A stretch of DNA of 8,384 bases from Sulfurovaceae bacterium (GCA_029933395.1 JAOZOG010000058.1:2719-11102), one strand, 5' to 3'. Counted from the first letter of the stretch, positions 1-6,368 are shown. Translations and numbers: made by a program. Notes: a model not told the origin generated them from the letters alone.

Positions 1-12
1 CTATAGATATGT

Positions 13-18
13 AAGGAG
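13..18 (+). promoter_or_regulatory. Strong Shine-Dalgarno site of the first gene
   Basis: AAGGAG, within TAAGGAG, is close to a perfect match to the 16S rRNA anti-Shine-Dalgarno sequence and lies 7 nt before the ATG at 26. It fixes the start of the exported-protein gene. Too little upstream sequence is present to judge a promoter. Confidence 0.8.
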
Positions 19-25
19 TAAAGGT

Positions 26-595
26 ATGGTACGGAAAATAGTGGTTCTATTTGTAATGCTGGCAACGTTGTTGCTCGCTGTAGAAAACAAAAGTACGCTC
101 GACCCCTGTCAGATTTTGACGAAACAGGAAGCGGAAAAGGTACTCGGAACAAAAATGCAGGAGGGGAGAGTGAGCAAAAGCGGTGCTGTTTTCGGCACAA
201 TCAGCTGCAGCTACTACAGTGTCGATCGCTTCGATAAGTCTGCCAGTATCACACTGACGATAGGAACGTCTGATTTTATGAAAGCGAACGATGCCGTCTT
301 CGAATCAGCCAAAGAGAAGTATGAAAAAGAGAAAAATGCCTACCTTGAGGCACTCAAACGTCAAAAGAAAACCGATACTTTCCTGCCGATTCATGGTTTG
401 GGTGAGGATGCCTACTGGGGAACCGTTGCGCTCAATATCCTGAAAGGTGATACCTATATCAATATCAGGGTCTCGGCAACCAGTGGGATGCGCGCCAAAA
501 GCTCTCAGGAGATGGAAAAAATGGTCAAAGAGAGAAATCTTGCCGTCTCCAAAGAGTTTGCAAAAATCATACTGCCCAAACTCGAAAAACAGTGA
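26..595 (+). CDS. Small exported protein of unknown function (DPC...LT..EAE..LG type)
   Basis: The 189-residue product begins with a Sec-type signal sequence: basic residues at 3-4, then a hydrophobic core at about 5-18 ending LLLA. It is therefore probably periplasmic or outer-membrane associated. There is no cysteine at the likely cleavage point, so a lipoprotein is unlikely. The mature N-terminus carries DPC(28)-x-LT-x-x-EAE-x-x-LG, followed by a second cysteine at 61 (CSYY) that could form a disulfide with Cys28. Residues about 92-116 are highly charged and probably helical, and a GLGEDAYW motif follows at about 125-132. This pattern recalls small secreted proteins of the DUF3558-like kind. 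That is a resemblance from memory, not a search result, and I assign no function. The start is fixed by a strong ribosome binding site. The stop overlaps the GTG of the downstream glycosylase, so the two are probably cotranscribed. Confidence 0.8.
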   Translation: MVRKIVVLFVMLATLLLAVENKSTLDPCQILTKQEAEKVLGTKMQEGRVSKSGAVFGTISCSYYSVDRFDKSASITLTIGTSDFMKANDAVFESAKEKYEKEKNAYLEALKRQKKTDTFLPIHGLGEDAYWGTVALNILKGDTYINIRVSATSGMRAKSSQEMEKMVKERNLAVSKEFAKIILPKLEKQ

Positions 596-1275
596 CCGTG
601 CTCCAAAACAGTTATGAGCTGCTCTACGCACTCAAAAAAAGTGGCTACCTCAAAAGTGATCGCGATCCTCTCTGGTGGCCAAACAGCGGTACACCCGAAG
701 TGATCTTCGGTGCGATACTCACCCAACAATCCAGATGGGAAAACGTGGAGACTTCTCTGGAGCAGCTCAAAAAAACAGGGATCGGTTCGATCGAAGCACT
801 GGCGGAAGCGACTCTTCCACAAATCATCGAGGCGATCAAGCCCAGCGGTTTTTACAATACCAAAGCCGAGAGACTGCGAAAACTCTGTCGGAACATACTG
901 GAGGATTTCGGCGACTTTGGAATCTTTCGCGCAGAGGTTGACAGGTCTTGGCTTCTGAAGCAGAAGGGGATCGGTATGGAGAGTGCCGATTCGATTCTCT
1001 GCTATGCCTGCGGTAGAGAAGCCTTCGTTGTTGACAGCTATACTGCCAGACTACTCGCAGCGTTTGGCTTTCATTTCGATCACTATGAAGCGATTCAGGA
1101 GTGGATGGTCGATGGACTGGAGGCACATTACGACAAGGTCGTAGAACTTTATGGCGAAGAGATACCGCCTGGTCGACTCTATGCCCGCCTTCACGGCAAA
1201 ATCGTCGAGTTTGCCAAAGATGCCATACGGGGCAAACAGGTCGATCTGAGTTCTCTGCTCCCTTATATTGTATAA
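592..1275 (+). CDS. magIII: 3-methyladenine DNA glycosylase, MagIII type (HhH-GPD superfamily)
   Basis: A 227-residue base-excision-repair glycosylase expected to remove 3-methyladenine from alkylated DNA. It has the endonuclease III fold: the helical core with ILTQQ (42-46), the helix-hairpin-helix LLKQKGIGMESAD (121-133), and VVDSY (146-150), whose Asp148 is in the catalytic position. Where bifunctional endonuclease III has the Schiff-base lysine, this protein has Glu130, so it should act as a glycosylase without lyase activity. The C-terminus lacks the four-cysteine Fe-S loop of endonuclease III. LWWP (27-30) matches the Trp-Trp-Pro base pocket known from H. pylori MagIII, and the lysines in HGKIVEFAK near the C-terminus suit the carbamylated-lysine region of that family. 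Length is close to H. pylori MagIII. The GTG at 592 overlaps the previous stop as GTGA and has no good ribosome binding site of its own, so translational coupling is likely. A GTG at 598 is the alternative start. Confidence 0.88.
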   Translation: MTVLQNSYELLYALKKSGYLKSDRDPLWWPNSGTPEVIFGAILTQQSRWENVETSLEQLKKTGIGSIEALAEATLPQIIEAIKPSGFYNTKAERLRKLCRNILEDFGDFGIFRAEVDRSWLLKQKGIGMESADSILCYACGREAFVVDSYTARLLAAFGFHFDHYEAIQEWMVDGLEAHYDKVVELYGEEIPPGRLYARLHGKIVEFAKDAIRGKQVDLSSLLPYIV

Positions 1276-1320
1276 GGGCACTTCTAAAAATAACCACCTT
1301 TACTACTTCGACAAACAAGA

Positions 1321-1334
1321 GAGGAGAACTCCTC
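1321..1334. repeat. Perfect 6-bp dyad just after magIII
   Basis: GAGGAG-AA-CTCCTC is a perfect inverted repeat. No T-run follows, so it is not a convincing intrinsic terminator, and the 2-nt gap would force the inner pair open in a hairpin. It could be a protein-binding dyad or chance. Confidence 0.3.
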
Positions 1335-1346
1335 CTTGAATCATGC

Positions 1347-1361
1347 ATTACACAATGTAAT
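1347..1361. promoter_or_regulatory. Possible operator: 15-bp palindrome upstream of rmuC
   Basis: ATTACA-CAA-TGTAAT is a perfect 6-bp inverted repeat around a 3-nt centre. It has the shape of a binding site for a dimeric regulator. It lies about 75 nt before the rmuC start and about 30 nt upstream of the candidate -10 box at 1390. The cognate protein is unknown. Confidence 0.35.
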
Positions 1362-1389
1362 CACTATAGATACTGCCTCCAAAATACGA

Positions 1390-1395
1390 TATACT
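1390..1395 (+). promoter_or_regulatory. rmuC: Possible -10 box of rmuC promoter
   Basis: TATACT differs from TATAAT at one base and would start transcription about 30 nt before the rmuC start codon. No good -35 element lies 16-18 nt upstream, which is common for sigma-70 promoters in Campylobacterota. The call rests on one hexamer and is tentative. Confidence 0.35.
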
Positions 1396-1435
1396 CCCAA
1401 AAGAAATAAATAGCACAAAACTACGAAGGTAAAAG

Positions 1436-3049
1436 ATGGATAATCTATATGAATATTTACCTGTCATCGTCGCGGCACTGGTGGGAGGTCTGCTGGTCTG
1501 GATCGTGGGTCTCGTCACACTCAAGCAAAAATACGAAACTGAGCGGGAGAATCAGCTTAGAGAATTGGGGGCTGTCATCGCATCTCTTGAGGAGAAACTG
1601 GAAAGAAGCGAAAAGCGTCACGATGAGACACTGCTCCTGCTGGAGAAAAACGAAAGAGAACTCCGCGAGATGACCGACCGGACGATCGCCCTCGACCAGC
1701 AAAATGCGATCTATCAGGAACGTATCAGCGGGCTGAATGACAAAGTGGCAGATCTTGAGCAGCTTCAGAGTGACTACACTTCCCTCAAAGAGAGATATGC
1801 ACAAAGCAAGCTCGAACTGAGCACCGCACTCACTGCGGCAGAGTCCAGCCTGCAGGAGCACGAAAACTATTTGATCACACTGCGCGAAGAAGCGAAAAAC
1901 GATCAAGAGAAAAACGAGCGGCTTCAGAGCAGTCTCTCCGAAGCACAGAGCCGTATCGCAGAACTTGAAACACTGCTAGAAAGTCTCCAGAGAGAGAGTA
2001 GAGAGAAACTGCTGCTGCTCGAAAAGAACAGAGAGCAGATGAAGTTGGAGTTCAAAGCGCTTGCCGATACGATCCTCAAAGACAATTCCGAACGATTCTC
2101 CACACAAAACAACCAGAAACTCGATGAGATGATCACACCGATCCGCGAACAGTTCGATGCCTTCAAAAAACAGATCAACGATGTCTATATCAAAGAGACA
2201 AAAGAGCGTTCGGCACTCCAGGGAGAGATCAGGCTGATCAAAGAGCTGAACGAACAGATGCGAAAAGATGCGAAAAATCTGACCAACGCGCTCAAGGGAG
2301 AAAGTAAGACGCAGGGGATCTGGGGAGAGATGATTCTCGAACGGGTACTGGAAAACTCCGGCCTGAGAGAGGGCGAATCCTACAAGCGGGAGGTCAGCCT
2401 GGAGCACGAGAGCGATCATACGCGATACCGGCCCGATGTCATCGTCTACCTTCCGGATAAGCGGGAGATCATCATCGACGCCAAAACATCACTACGTGCC
2501 TATGAACAGTATATCTCTTCGGAGGACGAGGAGCAGAAAAAGCTTTTTGCCGATCAGCATATCGCTTCTGTCAAAAAACATGTCAAAGAGCTCAGCGACA
2601 AAGACTATACCGGACTCAAAGGGGTGGAGACGCTGGACTTTATCTTTATGTTCGTACCGGTCGAGAGTGCTCTGCTGATGGCAATGGAGTATGATCCCGG
2701 TATCTTCGACTTCGCATTCAAAAGAAATGTGATTCTGGTGGGGCCTACGACACTGATGGTAGCTCTGAGAGCGGTTGAGAATACCTGGAAACAGGAGCAT
2801 CAGCAACGCAATGCTATGGAGATCGCCAAACGGGCCGGGCTTCTCTATGATAAGTTTGTCGGATTCGTAGAGAGTGTGGACAAACTGGGAAAACAGATCA
2901 ATACCGTTCAGAAGACCTACGAAGAGACCTATGCGAGGCTCCATACAGGTGCAGGCAGCCTCACAGGACAGTTTCTCAAACTCGAAAAACTGGGTGCTGC
3001 CGCCAGCAAACGCCTGCCTGAGCACGTTTTGAGGGAAATTGAGGAATAA
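1436..3049 (+). CDS. rmuC: DNA recombination protein RmuC homologue
   Basis: A 537-residue protein with typical RmuC architecture. An N-terminal membrane segment (about 7-28, PVIVAALVGGLLVWIVGLV) anchors it to the inner membrane. A long Glu/Lys/Leu/Gln-rich coiled coil covers about 30-215, and the conserved RmuC domain follows from about 220 to 520. The domain contains the QGIWGE signature (293-298) and a PD-(D/E)XK-like strand pair with Pro333-Asp334 and IDAK (Asp348, Lys350). The family has been assigned to that nuclease-like superfamily, but its catalytic activity is not well established. E. coli rmuC mutants show raised recombination between inverted repeats, so a role in limiting rearrangements is the usual description. 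The ATG at 1436 follows GAAGGT with about 5 nt spacing and places the membrane segment right at the N-terminus as expected. It appears to be a separate transcription unit from magIII. The reading frame is intact. Confidence 0.9.
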   Translation: MDNLYEYLPVIVAALVGGLLVWIVGLVTLKQKYETERENQLRELGAVIASLEEKLERSEKRHDETLLLLEKNERELREMTDRTIALDQQNAIYQERISGLNDKVADLEQLQSDYTSLKERYAQSKLELSTALTAAESSLQEHENYLITLREEAKNDQEKNERLQSSLSEAQSRIAELETLLESLQRESREKLLLLEKNREQMKLEFKALADTILKDNSERFSTQNNQKLDEMITPIREQFDAFKKQINDVYIKETKERSALQGEIRLIKELNEQMRKDAKNLTNALKGESKTQGIWGEMILERVLENSGLREGESYKREVSLEHESDHTRYRPDVIVYLPDKREIIIDAKTSLRAYEQYISSEDEEQKKLFADQHIASVKKHVKELSDKDYTGLKGVETLDFIFMFVPVESALLMAMEYDPGIFDFAFKRNVILVGPTTLMVALRAVENTWKQEHQQRNAMEIAKRAGLLYDKFVGFVESVDKLGKQINTVQKTYEETYARLHTGAGSLTGQFLKLEKLGAAASKRLPEHVLREIEE

Positions 3050-3093
3050 ACTGAAAAAATATCGGAAAGTAAAGCTTGCGCTAATAAAAAGCT

Positions 3094-3103
3094 GCTATAA
3101 TAC
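3094..3103 (+). promoter_or_regulatory. Promoter of the cold-shock protein gene (extended -10)
   Basis: A perfect TATAAT at 3096-3101 is preceded by TGC, giving an extended -10 (TGnTATAAT). The surrounding 10-mer GCTATAATAC recurs exactly at the downstream helicase promoter (3520-3529). There is no good -35. Transcription would start near 3108, giving a leader of about 120 nt. Confidence 0.75.
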
Positions 3104-3111
3104 ATCCGATG

Positions 3112-3136
3112 AAAGATGAGGTGTGAGTTCATCTTT
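3112..3136 (+). other. Hairpin at the 5' end of the csp mRNA leader
   Basis: AAAGATGA (3112-3119) and TCATCTTT (3129-3136) form a perfect 8-bp stem around a 9-nt loop. It begins within a few bases of the predicted transcription start, where a 5' stem could protect the mRNA or act in temperature-dependent folding. The stem is certain from the sequence; its function is inferred. Confidence 0.55.
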
Positions 3137-3187
3137 AGTGTGACAGTAAGTGTTCTGCTAGACCGAAAGACTCTCCGATTTTGATTC

Positions 3188-3205
3188 CACTTTGTAATAA
3201 AAGTG
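3188..3205 (+). other. Second hairpin in the csp leader
   Basis: CACTTT (3188-3193) and AAAGTG (3200-3205) form a perfect 6-bp stem with a 6-nt loop. The stem is AT-rich and would melt easily. It lies 13 nt upstream of the csp ribosome binding site (AAAGGT, about 3218-3223). Confidence 0.4.
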
Positions 3206-3230
3206 CATTTCCCTATATAAAGGTACAACA

Positions 3231-3449
3231 ATGGCAGAATTGCTTAACGGAACCGTAAAATGGTTCAACGACGAAAAAGGTTATGGATTTATCCAGCAAG
3301 AAAATGGCGGTAGTGATGTATTCGTTCACTTCAGACAAGTCAACAGCACAGGTCCTGGACGTATCTCATTGGCAGAAGGCCAGAGAGTAACATTCGAGGT
3401 CGGTGAAGGCCAAAAAGGTCCTCAAGCTGAAAACGTAACACCTCTCTAG
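3231..3449 (+). CDS. Cold-shock-domain protein (CspA family)
   Basis: The 72-residue product is a single cold-shock domain, the normal size for CspA-family proteins, which bind single-stranded RNA and DNA and melt RNA secondary structure. Both nucleic-acid motifs are intact: RNP1 in KGYGFI (16-21) and RNP2 in VFVHF (30-34), with the conserved GTVKWF (7-12) before them. The loop after RNP2 (RQVNSTGPGRISLAEGQRV) differs from the usual SAI..G.....L.EGQ.V form but keeps its length and the EGQ turn. ATG at 3231 follows AAAGGT at good spacing. The gene is monocistronic by appearance: its own extended -10 promoter, a long leader with hairpins, and an intrinsic terminator right after the stop. The long leader recalls E. 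coli cspA, but cold induction is not shown by the sequence, and many Csp proteins are constitutive. Confidence 0.95.
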   Translation: MAELLNGTVKWFNDEKGYGFIQQENGGSDVFVHFRQVNSTGPGRISLAEGQRVTFEVGEGQKGPQAENVTPL

Positions 3450-3457
3450 GTTGTTAC

Positions 3458-3487
3458 CCGGGCAGATTCTATCTGCCTGGAATTTTT
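3458..3487 (+). terminator. Rho-independent terminator of csp
   Basis: A 10-bp stem with one G-U pair (3458-3467 with 3471-3480, core GGCAGAT/ATCTGCC) closes on a 3-nt loop and is followed by AATTTTT. It starts 8 nt after the csp stop codon. This is the clearest terminator in the window and separates csp from the helicase. A further run of seven T at 3503-3509 lies downstream. Confidence 0.88.
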
Positions 3488-3519
3488 CCACATTCCCCTA
3501 TCTTTTTTTCCAACAACCC

Positions 3520-3529
3520 GCTATAATAC
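3520..3529 (+). promoter_or_regulatory. Promoter of the DEAD-box helicase gene
   Basis: GCTATAATAC contains a perfect TATAAT at 3522-3527 and is identical to the 10-mer at the csp promoter. T-rich sequence lies upstream at the -35 region (3501-3509) in place of a TTGACA match, as is usual in Campylobacterota. A start near 3534 would give a leader of about 130 nt before the ATG at 3666. Confidence 0.65.
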
Positions 3530-3597
3530 GCAAAATTTTCTACAAATACGAAACATTCTTCAGATAAGTCACATTTATCCCAAGTTTACGGTACAAC

Positions 3598-3607
3598 ACA
3601 ATATTGT
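3598..3607. repeat. 10-bp palindrome in the helicase leader
   Basis: ACAATATTGT is a perfect palindrome. It lies 11 nt upstream of a second -10-like element, TGATATAGT (3616-3624). It may be an operator or a weak RNA stem; a 10-bp AT-rich palindrome could also be chance. Confidence 0.25.
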
Positions 3608-3665
3608 TTCCCGAATGATATAGTATTGGATGAAAATATACATAATATCAACAAGAAAGAGACAT

Positions 3666-5135
3666 ATGAAATTTACCGATTTTAACTTCAAACCAACTAT
3701 CCAGCAGGCGATCGACGAAGCCGGATTCAAAGAACCGAGTCCGGTACAAAAAGAGGCGATACCTCTGGTGCTCGAAGGGCATGACATCATCGCACAGGCA
3801 CAAACCGGCACAGGAAAGACTGCTGCCTTTGGTCTGCCGATTATGAACCAGATGAAATCAGACGGAAGCGTCGAAGGATTGGTCATCGTACCGACACGTG
3901 AACTGGCGATGCAGGTGAGTGACGAACTGTACCGATTTGGCAAACTCTCTGGACTCAAGACAGCGACTGTTTACGGCGGCACAGCTTACGGCAAGCAGAT
4001 TGACCGTATCAGACAGGCATCTATCATCGTCGCCACACCCGGAAGACTGCAGGATCTCCTGATGAGCGGCAGGATCACGATCAAGCCGCAATTCGTTGTA
4101 TTGGACGAGGCAGATGAGATGCTCGATATGGGTTTCCTCGACGAGATCAAGAATATCTTCACCTTTTTGCCCAGTGAGCGTCAAACCCTGATGTTCTCCG
4201 CAACCATGCCCAAAGCGATCCGCCGCCTTGCCGAAGAGATCCTCAAGAGTCCCAAAACGGTCTCCATCACCAAGTCAGAAAGTACCAATACCAATATTAC
4301 GCAGCACTATTATGTCGTGCAGGAGAGAGAGAGGGACGATGCACTGGTGCGACTGATCGATTACAAGAACCCCGGCAAATGTATCATCTTCTGCCGTATG
4401 AAAAAAGAGGTGGACAGACTGGTTTCGCACCTCACTTCCCAGGGCTTCAAAGTCAGCGGACTACATGGAGACATGGAGCAAAAACAGCGTGAAGTCACCA
4501 TCCGCGGCTTCAAGCAGGGCGGTATCGATATCTTCGTCGCAACCGATGTGGCAGCACGCGGACTGGATGTCAACGATGTCACCCACGTCTTCAACTACCA
4601 TATTCCCTTCGATTCGGAGAGCTATGTGCATCGTATCGGCCGTACCGGAAGAGCAGGCAAAACAGGTGAAGCGATCACGCTGGTCACTCCGAGCGAACTC
4701 CGCACGATCAAGCGAATCGAAAAAGATGTCGGTACCAAGATGGTAACACAGGTCATCCCCACACGCCTCGAAGTTCAAAACAGCAAAGCGGATGAGCTGA
4801 TCGCAAATATTGCGGGTACTGAGATCACGCAGAGTGGTATCGACCTGGTCAAGACACTGCAGCACGACCTCGATATCGTCACGATCGCACACCTTCTCGC
4901 TTCAAAGCTGCAGGAGAAACACGATATCAAAGGCAAAGAGCATATCGGCTTGGGACTCGAGGAGATCGAACTGCTGATCCAGAGAGCGATGCAAAGCAGA
5001 GGGAACGACCGCGGTAGAGGCGGACAGAGACGTAGACGTCCCGGCGGCGGCAACAGAAGCAATAGAAATCACAGAAGCAGTCGCGGTAGCAGTGGGCATC
5101 GCGGCAAGAGAAGCAATAAACCACGACAAGATTAG
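3666..5135 (+). CDS. deaD: DEAD-box ATP-dependent RNA helicase with RG-rich basic tail
   Basis: A 489-residue RNA helicase, close in size to the single DEAD-box helicase of H. pylori (RhpA). All core motifs are intact: Q motif (Phe21...Gln28), Walker A AQTGTGKT (45-52), PTREL (76-80), TPGR (124-127), DEAD (147-150), SAT (178-180), IIFC (240-243), HGDM (267-270), ATDVAARGLD (292-301) and HRIGRTGR (322-329). The enzyme should be an active ATPase that remodels structured RNA in mRNA decay, ribosome assembly or cold adaptation. After the core, residues about 370-440 form a helical region. The last 45 residues (about 445-489) are dominated by Arg, Gly, Asn and Ser, a flexible RNA-binding tail. I chose ATG 3666, since MKFTDFNF is a typical start for the family and it follows AAGAAAGAGA. 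An in-frame ATG at 3630 adds 12 unconserved residues and lacks a ribosome binding site. RhlE, CshA and DeaD names are all used for this type, so the symbol is approximate. Confidence 0.9.
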   Translation: MKFTDFNFKPTIQQAIDEAGFKEPSPVQKEAIPLVLEGHDIIAQAQTGTGKTAAFGLPIMNQMKSDGSVEGLVIVPTRELAMQVSDELYRFGKLSGLKTATVYGGTAYGKQIDRIRQASIIVATPGRLQDLLMSGRITIKPQFVVLDEADEMLDMGFLDEIKNIFTFLPSERQTLMFSATMPKAIRRLAEEILKSPKTVSITKSESTNTNITQHYYVVQERERDDALVRLIDYKNPGKCIIFCRMKKEVDRLVSHLTSQGFKVSGLHGDMEQKQREVTIRGFKQGGIDIFVATDVAARGLDVNDVTHVFNYHIPFDSESYVHRIGRTGRAGKTGEAITLVTPSELRTIKRIEKDVGTKMVTQVIPTRLEVQNSKADELIANIAGTEITQSGIDLVKTLQHDLDIVTIAHLLASKLQEKHDIKGKEHIGLGLEEIELLIQRAMQSRGNDRGRGGQRRRRPGGGNRSNRNHRSSRGSSGHRGKRSNKPRQD

Positions 5136-5159
5136 GTATACTTTCGATACCTAAAATTT
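5133..5159 (+). terminator. Weak terminator-like hairpin overlapping the helicase stop codon
   Basis: TAGGTAT (5133-5139, including the TAG stop) pairs perfectly with ATACCTA (5147-5153) around a 7-nt loop, then AAAATTT follows. The stem is AT-rich and the T-run is only three bases, so termination would be partial at best. It may serve as a 3' mRNA end stabiliser. Confidence 0.35.
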
Positions 5160-5160
5160 A

Positions 5161-5241
5161 CGTAGAAGTTACACATGGTGGATAAAATCCACCACCCAAG
5201 ATGCGCAAATATTTATGACGGTGGATTTTATCCACCCTACG
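5161..5241. repeat. REP-like element: two mutually inverted palindromes
   Basis: GGTGGATAAAATCCACC (5177-5193) and GGTGGATTTTATCCACC (5220-5236) are exact reverse complements. Each is also a hairpin by itself (7-bp arms, 3-nt loop; the left copy extends to 8 bp as TGGTGGAT/ATCCACCA). They are 26 nt apart. An outer pair, CGTAG (5161-5165) and CTACG (5237-5241), flanks the element. The DNA or RNA can therefore form two small hairpins or one 17-bp stem. The GTGGAT/ATCCAC-CCTACG look resembles dispersed REP/BIME-type palindromes found in many proteobacteria, which are thought to be spread by TnpA-REP proteins. That relationship is a resemblance, and no such gene lies in the window. Confidence 0.7.
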
Positions 5242-5270
5242 GGGATACCAATCAATGAAAAAGGAATACA

Positions 5271-6323
5271 TTGAAACTATTGGTCTCAGCACTCGAACCC
5301 TCCTCTAACCTGCATCTCAGAGAGGTACTAAAATATCTCCCTGATGTAGAACTTCTGGGAATCTTCGACCAGTCTCTGGGAGAGCCACTTCACGATATCA
5401 GCCAGATGGCAGTCATGGGTGTCAGCGACGCACTCAAAAAACTGCGATGGTTCTACAAAGTGGCGGATGAGATGGTGGCGATTGCTGCGCAGGCGGACAA
5501 AATCCTGCTTATGGATGGTTCCGGTTTCAATCTTCCTCTGGCAAAAAAACTCAAAAAAGCGCATCCTGACATAGAGATTATCTATTATATCCTTCCACAG
5601 GTCTGGGTCAGCCGCCCCAAGAGGGTCAAAAAACTGGAAGCCTACTGCGACAGGTTGCTGGGTATTCTCCCTTTCGAAATCGACTACTACAGCCAAAAAG
5701 CCGAGTATGTCGGCCACCCTCTTCTCGATGAAATTACTGTACAAAAAGAGTGCATCAGCACAAAAGCTTCCAATGAAACCATCGCTTATCTTCCGGGGAG
5801 TCGAAGTGGTGAGATCACTCGTCTGATGCCACTCTACAGAGAGCTGTGGAAAAGGCTTGATCAACACCAGGCCATTCTGGTTGTCCCACCCTCCTTTTCG
5901 CAGGATCGCATCGACGAACTCTATGGTGATATCAGCGGTTTTGAAATCTCACGTAATACACACGATGCACTCTATCATGCGGATTTCGCCTACATCTGCA
6001 GTGGCACGGCGACACTCGAAGCCGCCCTGATCGGTACGCCGTTTACCCTCAACTATATTGCCAAGAGAGTAGATTTTTTCATCGGAACCAAACTGCTTGG
6101 AATCAAGCAGGCCGGACTCGCCAATATCATTCTGACGCACCACGATGCTACGACGCTCCATAACGAACTGCTCCAAAAAGAGGTGACGCTCGATGCGCTC
6201 GTAGCTGAATATCACCATACCGATCGTGAAATTTTTCAACAAAAAGCTCAGGAGCTCAGAGCCTACCTGGGGCACGGCAGCAGCCAGAAGGTCGCCAATA
6301 TTATCCTGGAAAATACTAATTAA
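5271..6323 (+). CDS. lpxB: Lipid-A-disaccharide synthase LpxB
   Basis: A 350-residue GT19-family glycosyltransferase that joins UDP-2,3-diacylglucosamine and lipid X to make the lipid A disaccharide at the inner face of the cytoplasmic membrane. Landmarks: N-terminal SALEPSSNLH (6-15), matching the Campylobacterota form of the family's usual GE.SGD start; LLMDGSGFN (79-87) with the conserved Asp82; ILPQVWVSRPKR (about 107-118); LPFEIDYY and YVGHPLLDE; the nucleotide-sugar-binding PGSRSGEI (175-182); and CSGTATLEAALIGTP (243-257) near the active site. Length is slightly short of E. coli LpxB but complete. The start is TTG at 5271, four nt after AAGGAA; it gives the expected N-terminus and no in-frame ATG competes. 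The gene follows the REP-like element, and no promoter is obvious in the 135-nt spacer, so some read-through from the helicase gene is possible. Confidence 0.93.
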   Translation: MKLLVSALEPSSNLHLREVLKYLPDVELLGIFDQSLGEPLHDISQMAVMGVSDALKKLRWFYKVADEMVAIAAQADKILLMDGSGFNLPLAKKLKKAHPDIEIIYYILPQVWVSRPKRVKKLEAYCDRLLGILPFEIDYYSQKAEYVGHPLLDEITVQKECISTKASNETIAYLPGSRSGEITRLMPLYRELWKRLDQHQAILVVPPSFSQDRIDELYGDISGFEISRNTHDALYHADFAYICSGTATLEAALIGTPFTLNYIAKRVDFFIGTKLLGIKQAGLANIILTHHDATTLHNELLQKEVTLDALVAEYHHTDREIFQQKAQELRAYLGHGSSQKVANIILENTN

Positions 6324-6339
6324 TATGAACATTTGCCTG

Positions 6340-6367
6340 CTCTTCACTCTTCACTCTTCACTCTTCA
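6340..6367 (+). repeat. Tandem 7-mer repeat, CTCTTCA x4
   Basis: Four perfect head-to-tail copies of CTCTTCA (6340-6346, 6347-6353, 6354-6360, 6361-6367) lie between the lpxB stop and the queH start. The tract is pyrimidine-rich on the coding strand. Seven-base perfect tandem arrays can change copy number by slippage. It is outside the preferred queH reading frame. Confidence 0.9.
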
Positions 6368-6368
6368 C

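Noticed and set aside
1321..1341. Intrinsic terminator after magIII
   Set aside because: The GAGGAG/CTCCTC dyad has too short a loop and no T-run.
2492..3025. Long antisense open frames opposite rmuC, magIII (836-1348) and lpxB (5328-5867)
   Set aside because: They lie wholly or largely opposite strongly recognised genes, show no family motifs and have no ribosome binding sites; they are shadows of the coding strand.
3136..3150. E. coli-type cold box in the csp leader
   Set aside because: GTGACAGTAAG only loosely resembles the cspA cold-box sequence and is not at the transcription start, so I do not claim it.
3630..3665. Upstream ATG of the helicase gene
   Set aside because: The extra residues (MKIYIISTRKRH) are not family-like and have no ribosome binding site; ATG 3666 has both in its favour.
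3450..3665. csp and the helicase as a single operon
   Set aside because: A strong intrinsic terminator (3458-3487) and a separate TATAAT promoter (3520-3529) lie between them.
6340..6367. Tandem 7-mers as a CRISPR-like or iteron array
   Set aside because: The units are too short, have no spacers, and there is no replication-initiator gene nearby.
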